Shown here: piece after piece, positions 1 through 7,353 of the stretch | Layout of the letters: each line of letters starts with the position of its first letter | How positions within the stretch are numbered: position 1 is the stretch's first letter | Origin: Bradyrhizobium arachidis | Lineage (GTDB): Bacteria; Pseudomonadota; Alphaproteobacteria; Rhizobiales; Xanthobacteraceae | Reading direction: 5' to 3' | Assembly (NCBI RefSeq): GCF_024758505.1 | Contig: NZ_CP077970.1 | Location: 6,138,001 to 6,202,000, forward strand | Length of the DNA: 64,000 nucleotides | Position numbers and translations under genes: made by a program | Notes under the pieces: model-generated | The model's input: only the letters and a program-made list of their open reading frames with translations | What the model was told of the DNA's origin: nothing | Database searches by the model: none

Positions 1-260
1 ATGTTCCAGGCGACGCGCTCGCGCACCACCGTGCCGACCCGGGCTTTGGTCGAGAGCAGGCCCTTTGCGACCAGCGTCTTCACGCTTTCGCGCAGCACCG
101 GCCGCGAGACGCCGAACATCGCGGTCAATTCGGTATCGCCCGGCAACCGCGTTCCTTCGGCATAGCGGCCGGCGATGATGTCGATACCGATTGATCGGGC
201 GACTTCGGCGTGATTGGAATGCGCACGCCGCGTCGGAATGACCACGATACGCGAGGCCAT
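1..260 (-). CDS. GntR/FadR-family transcriptional regulator, N-terminal part (cut by window edge)
   Basis: Read on the minus strand from the ATG at 258-260, the frame stays open to the left edge, so only about 86 N-terminal residues are present. They form a winged helix-turn-helix of the GntR type: residues near LPGDTELTAMFGVSRPVLRE are the classic recognition region, followed by a wing ending in GTVVRER. The effector domain lies outside the window, so the subfamily (FadR/FCD is most likely) cannot be confirmed. The upstream gap contains an inverted repeat that could be its own operator. The adjacent upstream FAH-family gene on the same strand suggests regulation of sugar-acid or keto-acid catabolism, by inference only. 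Confidence 0.85.
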   Translation of the reverse strand, partial: MASRIVVIPTRRAHSNHAEVARSIGIDIIAGRYAEGTRLPGDTELTAMFGVSRPVLRESVKTLVAKGLLSTKARVGTVVRERVAWN

Positions 261-583
261 AGTGCTGCTCTCCCCCTCCGGCAAGCGCAATTGATCGCTG
301 TCAGGACGGGTCAGGCGGCGGTAGGCTGGCGCGAGGGATATTGGGTCATGAGGTGCGTCTCCCGGATCTTCTTTGGCGCCAATCAGTATCATGGCACCTA
401 CTAGCCGCCTCTTCGGGCAGTCGGACGCACTATTTCACGGAATTTCGGCGACGACTAGTCATATTATCTGACTATTTCGCGATTCCCCTCATTTGGGCCG
501 TTTTCTACTTTGCATGGGGTTGTTTCGCAGGACAGGGATCGGGCCGGCCGACCATGCGGCCGGCCGCCTTGCTTGCCCCGCGG
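261..583. other. Intergenic region between the GntR gene and the FAH-family gene
   Basis: This 323-base stretch has no convincing gene. It is more AT-rich around 420-520 than its surroundings and contains the inverted repeat at 456-474, so it most likely carries the promoter and operator of the GntR gene. The 3' end of the FAH-family gene lies on its right side. Confidence 0.5.
456..474. promoter_or_regulatory. Inverted repeat TAGTCA-N7-TGACTA, candidate GntR operator
   Basis: The two 6-base arms (456-461 and 469-474) are perfect reverse complements around a 7-base AT-rich spacer containing TATTAT, which could double as a -10 element. It lies about 195 bases upstream of the GntR start. GntR regulators usually bind short dyads near their own gene, so autoregulation is a reasonable inference. 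Binding is not shown. Confidence 0.4.
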
Positions 584-1765
584 CTAGATGACTTTCCGCT
601 GCGCAAGGCTCTTCATCAGCGCACCGATGCCGAAGCTCCATGGCTCGCATTCGTCACTGGTGCGCATGCGGTTGATCAGCTTGCCGAGTTGAGGCGCCGA
701 AATCGTGACGATGTCATCGCGCTTGTGGGTGAAGCCCTGCCCCGGCGCGTCGCGATCCTCGACCGGCGCGAACATGGTGCCGAGGAACAGGACAAAGCCG
801 TCAGGATATTGATGCACCGTCCCAATGGTCTGCGCGACGAGGTCGGTCGGATCGCGGCTGATCTTGCTGATCGAGGAGTTGCCGTTGAGGACGAAGCCGT
901 CCTGCCCCTTCACGTTGAGACTGATGTCGAGCTTGCGCGCGTCGTCGAGGGTGAACGTGTCGTCGAACAGGCGCAGCAGCGGGCCGATGGCGCAGGAGGC
1001 GTTGTTGTCCTTGGCCTTCGACAGCAGCAGCGCCGAGCGTCCCTCGAAGTCGCGCAGGTTGACATCATTGCCGAGCGCGCCGCCGACGATTTTGCCGCGG
1101 CTGGAGACGAACAGCACCAGCTCCGGCTCGGGATTGTTCCAGGTCGATTTCGGATGCAGCCCGGCGTCCATGCCGGTCCCGACCGAGGACATCGTCGGCG
1201 CCTTGGTGAAGACCTCGGCGTCGGGGCCGATGCCGACCTCCAGATACTGGCTCCAGGCGTTCTGCTCGATCAGCACCTGCTTCAGTCGCATCGCCTGGTC
1301 GGAGCCCGGCTTGAGTTTTGACAGATCGTCGCCGATGAGCCGCGTCACTTCCTTCCGGATCGCCTCGGCTGAAGCCGGATTTCCCTTGGCCTTCTCCTCG
1401 ATCACCCGCTCCAGCATCGAGACGGCAAAAGTGACGCCGGCCGCCTTCAGCGTCTGAAGATCGACCGGGGCGAGCAGCCACGGTTTTTGCCGGTCGCGAT
1501 GGTCGGGCGGCGTATTCGCCGCAATCGCCTCGAGATCGCCGATCCGCTCGCCCTTGGTCTCGCCCAGCGCCTTTGCGGGATTGTCCTCCTCGCAGAGCGC
1601 GCTGATGGTCGGAAACCGCGCGGTGACGTCGAACACGCCGTCGCCGCGCACGGCGACTACGGCCGGACCGTTGGCCTGCGGCAACCAGACGCGCCCCGCC
1701 AATGTCCCCTTCGTCCCGTCCTCGGGCAGAAGCTCTTTTGCCGTCAGTGCCGCTTCCGACTTCAT
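584..1765 (-). CDS. Fumarylacetoacetate hydrolase (FAH) family protein
   Basis: A 393-residue protein starting at the ATG at 1763-1765, which follows an AAAGGA ribosome site. The C-terminal two thirds show the FAH fold's metal-site pattern: the paired acidic residues in NPEPELVLFV, then GNDVNLRDFEGR and the Lys in LLLSKAKDN. FAH-family enzymes cleave or dehydrate acyl-pyruvate-like acids. Members near 390 residues with a long N-terminal region are often 2-keto-3-deoxy sugar acid dehydratases, so that is a better guess than true fumarylacetoacetase. It lies upstream of the GntR regulator on the same strand and divergent from the binding-protein gene at 2091. The open frame extends further upstream to 2200, but that part is not FAH-like and has no better ribosome site. 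Confidence 0.85.
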   Translation of the reverse strand: MKSEAALTAKELLPEDGTKGTLAGRVWLPQANGPAVVAVRGDGVFDVTARFPTISALCEEDNPAKALGETKGERIGDLEAIAANTPPDHRDRQKPWLLAPVDLQTLKAAGVTFAVSMLERVIEEKAKGNPASAEAIRKEVTRLIGDDLSKLKPGSDQAMRLKQVLIEQNAWSQYLEVGIGPDAEVFTKAPTMSSVGTGMDAGLHPKSTWNNPEPELVLFVSSRGKIVGGALGNDVNLRDFEGRSALLLSKAKDNNASCAIGPLLRLFDDTFTLDDARKLDISLNVKGQDGFVLNGNSSISKISRDPTDLVAQTIGTVHQYPDGFVLFLGTMFAPVEDRDAPGQGFTHKRDDIVTISAPQLGKLINRMRTSDECEPWSFGIGALMKSLAQRKVI

Positions 1766-2090
1766 CGCATCGGTCCTTTTTCCAGTCTCGTGATCGCCAA
1801 TCATTGCGGCGTTAGCCGCCGCGACACCAAGAACACCATTTGAAGGACTAGCGCTACTGGCAGAACTGCAATTCGACCACGCCGCGCGCAACACCCTATT
1901 GCACCGCGGAACCATTTGCGACGCAACATTCAAAATGAGACTGCCCGTTAAGCCGCACGGGCCTGCGACGCGTGCGCTGCATTCGAGTTCGGTTAGCCTC
2001 CTCTCCAAGAGCCGTGCCTCGCGAGCGAGCCGCCAAAAGGCCGCGCCCGCGCGGTCGCGGCGAACAATGTGCGACACAGGGAGGAGAGCA
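1766..2090. other. Divergent promoter region between the FAH-family gene and the binding-protein gene
   Basis: 325 bases without a supported gene, separating divergently transcribed genes. It holds ribosome sites at both ends (AAAGGA for the left gene, GGGAGGAGAG at 2079-2088 for the right gene) and a small inverted repeat, GCCCGT at 1943-1948 with ACGGGC at 1957-1962. I see no strong sigma-70 or sigma-54 consensus. Confidence 0.4.
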
Positions 2091-3341
2091 ATGTTGAAAG
2101 GCAGTGTAGGACTTATCGCGTTGAGCAGCCTGTTTCTTGCAGGGTCCGCTATCGCGCAGGAGAAGATCAAGGTCGGCGTCACCGCGACGCTCGAAGGCAC
2201 CTATACCGTGCTCGGCGAGGACGGCATCCGCGGCCACCAGACTGCACTCAACGTGCTCGGCAAGAAGATCGGCGACAAGGAACTCGAGTTCGTCATCGCG
2301 TCCACGGACGCAACGCCCGACTCCGCCGTCCGCGCCGTGCGCAAGCTGATCGAGCAGGACAAGGTGCAGATCCTGCTGTCGCCGCTATCCGGCGACGAAG
2401 GCATCGCGGTGAAGAACTTTGCAAAAACCCATCCCGAGTTGACCTTCATCAACGCGGCCTCCGGCGCCCAGGAAACGACCTATGTCGATCCTGCGCCGAA
2501 TTTCTTCCGCTACAACATGGACGGCGCCCAGTGGCAGGTGGGCCTCGGCAAATACGCCTACGACGAAAAGAAGTATCGCAAGATCGCGACCGTCGGCGAA
2601 GACTATTCCTTCATCTACACCCAGGTGTTCGGCCTCGTGCTCGAATTCTGCGGCGCCGGCGGACAGGTGACGAACCGGCAATGGGTGCCGCTCGGCACCA
2701 AGGACTTTGCCTCGGTCATCGCGGCGCTGCCCGACGATGTCGACGCGATCTATCTCGGCCTTGGCGGCGCGGACGCCGTCAACTTCCTGAATCAGTATCA
2801 GCAGGCCGGCGGCAAGGCGCACCTGATGGGCGGCTCGATCATGATCGACCAGACCATCCTGTCATCCAAGGGTAACGCCAAGAACGCGCTGATCGGCACG
2901 ATCGCGGCGAGCGGCCAGGCCGACACCTGGGAGGATCCGGGTTGGCAGAAGTTCGTGAAGGCCTATCAGGACGCCTTCCCGCCGAACAAGCGCTTCCCGA
3001 GCCCGTCGCTGCTCGCGACCAACTATTACGGCTCGACGATGGCGCTGATCCTCGGCTTGCGCGCGGTCAACGGCGACCTCAGCAACAACCAGTCGAAGTT
3101 CAAGGACGCGCTGGCAAAACTCGAGATCGACGCGCCGAACGGCAAGATCAAGCTCGACTCCAACCGCCAGGCGATCGGCACCAACTTCGTCACCGAAGTC
3201 GTCGACGACGGCAAGGGGGCTCTGTTCAGCAAGGTCGTCAAGGTCATTCCGAACGTGAACCAGACGCTCGGCTACGATCCGGCGGTATTCGCCAAGATCG
3301 GCTTGCCAAGCCGTACAGTACCCGAATGTAAGAAGTACTGA
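2091..3341 (+). CDS. Branched-chain amino acid-type ABC transporter substrate-binding protein
   Basis: A 416-residue periplasmic binding protein of the LivJ/Peripla_BP_6 family. The start at 2091 follows a strong GGGAGGAGAG site and gives a Sec signal peptide of about 23 residues ending in AIAQ. The mature protein opens with KIKVGVTATLEGTYTVLG, the usual start of this fold, and continues with two alternating alpha/beta lobes. It should deliver substrate to the permeases and ATPases at 4481-9562, from which it is separated by the AraC gene. The ligand cannot be read from the sequence. LivJ-type proteins bind amino acids but also aromatic acids, amides and urea, and the catabolic genes downstream suggest a ligand other than a common amino acid. 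Confidence 0.93.
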   Translation: MLKGSVGLIALSSLFLAGSAIAQEKIKVGVTATLEGTYTVLGEDGIRGHQTALNVLGKKIGDKELEFVIASTDATPDSAVRAVRKLIEQDKVQILLSPLSGDEGIAVKNFAKTHPELTFINAASGAQETTYVDPAPNFFRYNMDGAQWQVGLGKYAYDEKKYRKIATVGEDYSFIYTQVFGLVLEFCGAGGQVTNRQWVPLGTKDFASVIAALPDDVDAIYLGLGGADAVNFLNQYQQAGGKAHLMGGSIMIDQTILSSKGNAKNALIGTIAASGQADTWEDPGWQKFVKAYQDAFPPNKRFPSPSLLATNYYGSTMALILGLRAVNGDLSNNQSKFKDALAKLEIDAPNGKIKLDSNRQAIGTNFVTEVVDDGKGALFSKVVKVIPNVNQTLGYDPAVFAKIGLPSRTVPECKKY

Positions 3342-3365
3342 CGCATCACGTTCGTAACTGAACAG

Positions 3366-3418
3366 CCGGGGAGCGATTTGCATGCGCGGAGACTTCCGCC
3401 CTTGCAATCTCTCCCCGG
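3366..3418. terminator. Long hairpin after the binding-protein gene, candidate terminator
   Basis: The arms CCGGGGAGCGATTTGCA and TGCAATCTCTCCCCGG pair almost completely (about 15 base pairs) around a loop of roughly 20 bases. The hairpin starts 25 bases after the stop codon and ends before the AraC gene. There is no clear T-run, so it may attenuate transcription or stabilise the abundant binding-protein mRNA. Confidence 0.55.
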
Positions 3419-3464
3419 TTGTTCGACGTTGTCGGGAAAATAACAGAACTTTGGGAGGGAAGGC

Positions 3465-4292
3465 ATGAGCCGGGCGCTCGCCGTCTTCCATGGCCGGTTC
3501 GGTCGGGCGACGGTTTATCAGTTGAACCGCCCTTTCAACATCCACGCGCATCGCGAAGGTCATCTGATCTTCCATGTCGGCGGCGTGCCCGCTTGCATTG
3601 ACGTCAATGACGGGCGACATGAGCTGAACGAAGGCTCCGTGGTCGCGGTCAATCCGTGGGAACCGCACAACTTCCTGCCCTCCGATCTCGAAGGCGGCGC
3701 GATCTTCTTCGTGCTCTACGTCAATTCGGAATGGTTCGCTCCCGACGCGCCCGGCGCCGATCGCCTCCGCTTCGGCCGTACCCAGTTCAAGCGCACCGTC
3801 GCACTCGACAAGCATATCCGCCGGACGGCCGCACTGGTGTGCGGTGCTCCCTCGCTCTCCAGTCTGGATTCCGAGCTGCGGCGGCTGATCGACATCTGCT
3901 ACGACGAAAGCTGGCAGCAGTCCGAGATCGCCCGCGATCCGCGCGCCGGCGGCGCCGTCACCGACTTCCGCGTGCGCAAATGCATCAAGCTGATGTCGGA
4001 AAGTCCGGGCGCGGAGATGGAGCTCGACACCATCGCGCGTGAATCCGGCCTGTCGCGGCCGCATTTCTACCGGCTGTTCCGCACCCAGACCGGCGTCACG
4101 CCACACCTCTATCTCAACACCCTGATCATGGAACAGGCGCTGGAAGCGCTGGTTGCCAGCGAAGCGCCGATCGCCGACATCGGCTTCGATCTCGGCTTCT
4201 CCTCGCAGAGTGGTTTCACCCGCTTCTTCGCCGCCAATGTCGGCATGGCTCCGACCGATTATCGTCGCGCGGCCAAGGTCTTGCGCGCCTGA
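3465..4292 (+). CDS. AraC-family transcriptional regulator
   Basis: A 275-residue regulator with a GGGAGGGAAGG ribosome site just before the ATG. The N-terminal 90 or so residues look like a cupin-type effector pocket (HREGHLIFHVGG, then NPWEPHNF). The C-terminal 100 residues contain two helix-turn-helix motifs: LDTIARESGLSRPHFYRLF and IADIGFDLGFSSQSGFTRFF. This is the AraC/XylS arrangement. It sits between the binding protein and the 18-gene run starting at 4481, so it is the natural candidate activator of that run, by position only. The inducer is unknown. Confidence 0.93.
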   Translation: MSRALAVFHGRFGRATVYQLNRPFNIHAHREGHLIFHVGGVPACIDVNDGRHELNEGSVVAVNPWEPHNFLPSDLEGGAIFFVLYVNSEWFAPDAPGADRLRFGRTQFKRTVALDKHIRRTAALVCGAPSLSSLDSELRRLIDICYDESWQQSEIARDPRAGGAVTDFRVRKCIKLMSESPGAEMELDTIARESGLSRPHFYRLFRTQTGVTPHLYLNTLIMEQALEALVASEAPIADIGFDLGFSSQSGFTRFFAANVGMAPTDYRRAAKVLRA

Positions 4293-4480
4293 CGCAGCGC
4301 GCGAAAAGATACTGACAATCAAACACCGGCCTTGGAGCCTCGATAGGATGTGCGGAACGCGATCCCGAAACCAGGATCGCAAATCCAGGGAGGACGCACG
4401 TCCATGGCAAGGCCTGCAGCCGTCGCAAGGCTGTCTGACCTGATTGCTCCCTCGCCCTGCTTGCGGGGAGAGCAGAAGCC

Positions 4481-5491
4481 ATGACCCGTTTTATCGAACG
4501 CCATCCGGCATGGGCGCTGATCGTCATCATCGCGATCGCGATCCTGCTCTGGCTGATCTTTGCGGTGTGGCCGCCCGGGCTCGAAGAGGCGATCGGCCGC
4601 AAGCGCGTCTTCCTCAACGCCGTCTTCAACGGCATCACGCTGGGTGGCCTCTACTTCCTGGTCGCGAGCGGCTTTACGCTGATCTTCGGTCTGATGCGCA
4701 ACGTCAATCTCGCGCACGGCTCGCTCTATCTGTTCGGCGGCTATATCGGCTACGCCATCAGCGCTTCGACCGGCTCCTGGATCCTCTCCTTCATCATCGC
4801 CTTCATCCTGACCGCGCTGGTCGGCGTGCTCCTGCAAGTGATCGTGTTCCGCCGCATGGAGGGACAGGATCTTCGGCAAACGATGGTCACGATCGGCCTC
4901 TCGATCGTCTTTGCCGATCTGATGCTCTGGGCCTGCGGCGGCGATTTCTACCAGATCCAGACGCCGAGCTGGCTGATCGGCCCGATCGATCTGCCGCTGA
5001 TCACGGCAGTGAAGTCGTCCGGCGAACCGGTCTATCTCAGGTATCCGCTGGTGCGGCTCGTGATCTTCATCGCGTCCGTCGTGATCGGTGTCGCGATGTG
5101 GCTTGCGCTCAACCGCACCCGCATCGGCATGATCATCCGCGCCGGTGTCGACGACCGCGACATTCTCGCTGCGACCGGTGTGCGCATCCAGCTCGTCTTC
5201 GTGCTGGTCTTTGCCTTGGGCGCCGGACTTGCCGGCATTGCCGGCGTCGTCGGTGGTACCTTCCAGTCGCTGTCACCCGGCGAAGACATAAGGTTCCTGC
5301 TCGCCTCCCTCGTCGTTGTCATCGTCGGCGGCATGGGCTCGATCCCTGGTGCCGCGCTTGGTGCACTGATCATCGGATTGGCCGAGCAGCTCGGTTCCGT
5401 CTACATCCCGACCTACGCCATCGTCGTCACCTTCCTGATCATGGTGCTGGTGCTGGCGGTGCGGCCGCAGGGCCTGTTGGCGAGGCGCTGA
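4481..5491 (+). CDS. Liv-type ABC transporter permease (LivH family)
   Basis: A 336-residue inner-membrane protein and the first gene of the 18-gene run. It has an extra N-terminal membrane segment (residues about 12-30) before the usual LivH core. The core shows GFTLIFGLMRNVNLAHGSLY near residues 65-85 and the conserved loop GGMGSIPGAALGALIIG near residue 285, which contacts the ATPase. It pairs with the LivM-like protein starting one base after its stop codon to form the channel for the ligand of the binding protein at 2091. Substrate is unknown. Confidence 0.93.
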   Translation: MTRFIERHPAWALIVIIAIAILLWLIFAVWPPGLEEAIGRKRVFLNAVFNGITLGGLYFLVASGFTLIFGLMRNVNLAHGSLYLFGGYIGYAISASTGSWILSFIIAFILTALVGVLLQVIVFRRMEGQDLRQTMVTIGLSIVFADLMLWACGGDFYQIQTPSWLIGPIDLPLITAVKSSGEPVYLRYPLVRLVIFIASVVIGVAMWLALNRTRIGMIIRAGVDDRDILAATGVRIQLVFVLVFALGAGLAGIAGVVGGTFQSLSPGEDIRFLLASLVVVIVGGMGSIPGAALGALIIGLAEQLGSVYIPTYAIVVTFLIMVLVLAVRPQGLLARR

Positions 5492-5492
5492 C

Positions 5493-6578
5493 ATGTCCGT
5501 CACCCACGATGCCCGCGTTCAGCTTCGCTCCCCCGCCACAGCGCAGCGTCCTAGCGAACGGATATGGCCGGAGATCAACAATCCGGCCGCCTGGATCGTC
5601 GCCGTCATCCTCGTGATCATGCCGCTGATCGCCAACGGCTTCTTCCTGATCGAAATCTTTGCAACGACGATGATCCTAGGGACTATCGCACTCAGCCTCA
5701 TGTTCCTCGCCGGCTATGGCGGCATGGTCAGCCTGATGCAGCTCACCATCGCGGGCTTTGCCGCCTATATGGTCGCGGTCTTCGGCGTCAGCGCCAACAC
5801 CAATATCAGCCTCGGCTGGCCGTGGTGGCTCGCAACGCCTATGGCGCTGATGCTCGCAACCATCTTCGGCACGCTTGGCGGCACGCTCGCGGTACGCACC
5901 GAGGGCATCTACACCATCATGATCACGCTCGCGATCGGCGCGGCCTTCTACTATTTCACCAACCAGAACTGGGCGATCTTCGGTGGCCACACCGGCATCA
6001 ACACCGTTGCGACCCCGCATTTCTGGGGCGTCAACTGGCGTTCCGATATTCCCTTCTATTATATCGTGCTCGGCACTGCTGCGCTGTGCTACTTCGCCGT
6101 CACCTACATCTCCCGCGCGCCGTTCGGGCTCGCCTTGCAAGGCGTGCGTGACAATCCGCGCCGCATGGCCGCGCTCGGCTTCAACGTCAATGCGCATCGG
6201 GTCGCGGCCTACGCTGTTGCCTCCTTCATCGCAGCACTCGCCGGCGTGCTCCAGGTCTGGAATTACCGGCAGATTTCACCGGGTTCGGTCAGCGTCGGCG
6301 CCTGCATCGATATCCTGATCATCGCCATTGTCGGCGGCATCACGCGCCCGATCGGCCCCTATATCGGCGCGCTGATCTTCGTGCTGCTGCGCACCTTCGC
6401 GCTCGACTTCCTGGTCAAGATCGGGCTCGACGGCAACCGCTTCCGGCTGATCATCGGACTCGGCTTCCTCGCCATCGTGTTCTGGTCGTCGGACGGCGTC
6501 ATCGGACTTTGGCAGCGCTGGCGCCAGGGCAAGCGATCCACCACGTCGCCCCAGCGCGGAGGGCACGGTCATGGATAG
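5493..6578 (+). CDS. Liv-type ABC transporter permease (LivM family)
   Basis: A 361-residue membrane protein with about nine to ten hydrophobic segments. LivM features include GYGGMVSLMQLTIAGFAAY near residue 70, the cytoplasmic motif GLALQGVRDNPRRMAALGF near residue 210, and the late loop GGITRPIGPYIGALIFVLL. It forms the transmembrane heterodimer with the LivH-like protein. The gene starts one base after the previous stop codon and overlaps the following ATPase gene by 8 bases, indicating tight translational coupling. Confidence 0.93.
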   Translation: MSVTHDARVQLRSPATAQRPSERIWPEINNPAAWIVAVILVIMPLIANGFFLIEIFATTMILGTIALSLMFLAGYGGMVSLMQLTIAGFAAYMVAVFGVSANTNISLGWPWWLATPMALMLATIFGTLGGTLAVRTEGIYTIMITLAIGAAFYYFTNQNWAIFGGHTGINTVATPHFWGVNWRSDIPFYYIVLGTAALCYFAVTYISRAPFGLALQGVRDNPRRMAALGFNVNAHRVAAYAVASFIAALAGVLQVWNYRQISPGSVSVGACIDILIIAIVGGITRPIGPYIGALIFVLLRTFALDFLVKIGLDGNRFRLIIGLGFLAIVFWSSDGVIGLWQRWRQGKRSTTSPQRGGHGHG

Positions 6579-7353
6579 CGTCGCGCACCGCCTCTCCGCC
6601 ATCGGCGCCGGCGCGGCGCTCGAGCTTCGCGGCGTCACGCGGCTGTTCGGTGCACTCGCCGCGCTCACCGACGTCACCATCACCGTCCGCCCGGGCGAGC
6701 GGCGCGCGGTGCTGGGCTCGAACGGTGCCGGCAAGACCACGCTGTTCAACTGCATCACCGGCGACTTCCCGCCCACATCGGGTACGATCCGCTTCTTCGG
6801 CGAAGACATCACCCGCTTCCCGCCCTATGAGCGCATCCGGCGCGGCTTGCGCCGCACCTATCAGATCTCCGCGCTGTTCCCCGGCCTCACCGTGCAGGAC
6901 AATGTCTATCTCGCCTGCCGCGGCGTCTCGCGTGGACGCTTCTCGTTCCTGCGTCCCGGCCAGAACGACGCGCTGATGCATGCGGCCGACAATCTCGTCC
7001 AGGCCGTACATCTCTCAGCCGTGAAGGATCAGCGCGTTGCCGAGCTCGCGCATGGCCAGCAGCGCCAGCTCGAGATTGCGCTCGCGCTCGCCGGCGCGCC
7101 GCGCTTCGTGCTGTTCGACGAGCCGGCTGCAGGCCTCTCGCCAGCCGAGCGGCTCGAGCTGATCGAGATTTTGACGTCGCTGCCCGCGCACATCGGCTAC
7201 ATCATCATCGAGCACGACATGGACGTGGCCTTACGCGTCGTCGAGAGCGTCACGATGATGCACAACGGCCGCATCTTCAAGGAAGGCCTGCCACAGGAGA
7301 TTCAGTCCGACCCCGAGGTCCAGGAGCTTTATCTCGGAGGCGGCCATGAATGA
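6571..7353 (+). CDS. Liv-type ABC transporter ATP-binding protein (LivG family)
   Basis: A 260-residue ATPase. Walker A is GSNGAGKT at residues 49-56, with Ser where Pro is usual. The signature region is AHGQQRQLEIALALA, the LivG-type variant of LSGGQ. Walker B is FVLFDEPAAGLSP, and the switch His lies in IIIEHDMDVAL. It should energise the permeases encoded just upstream together with the LivF domain of the next gene. It overlaps both neighbours by 8 bases. Confidence 0.93.
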   Translation: MDSVAHRLSAIGAGAALELRGVTRLFGALAALTDVTITVRPGERRAVLGSNGAGKTTLFNCITGDFPPTSGTIRFFGEDITRFPPYERIRRGLRRTYQISALFPGLTVQDNVYLACRGVSRGRFSFLRPGQNDALMHAADNLVQAVHLSAVKDQRVAELAHGQQRQLEIALALAGAPRFVLFDEPAAGLSPAERLELIEILTSLPAHIGYIIIEHDMDVALRVVESVTMMHNGRIFKEGLPQEIQSDPEVQELYLGGGHE

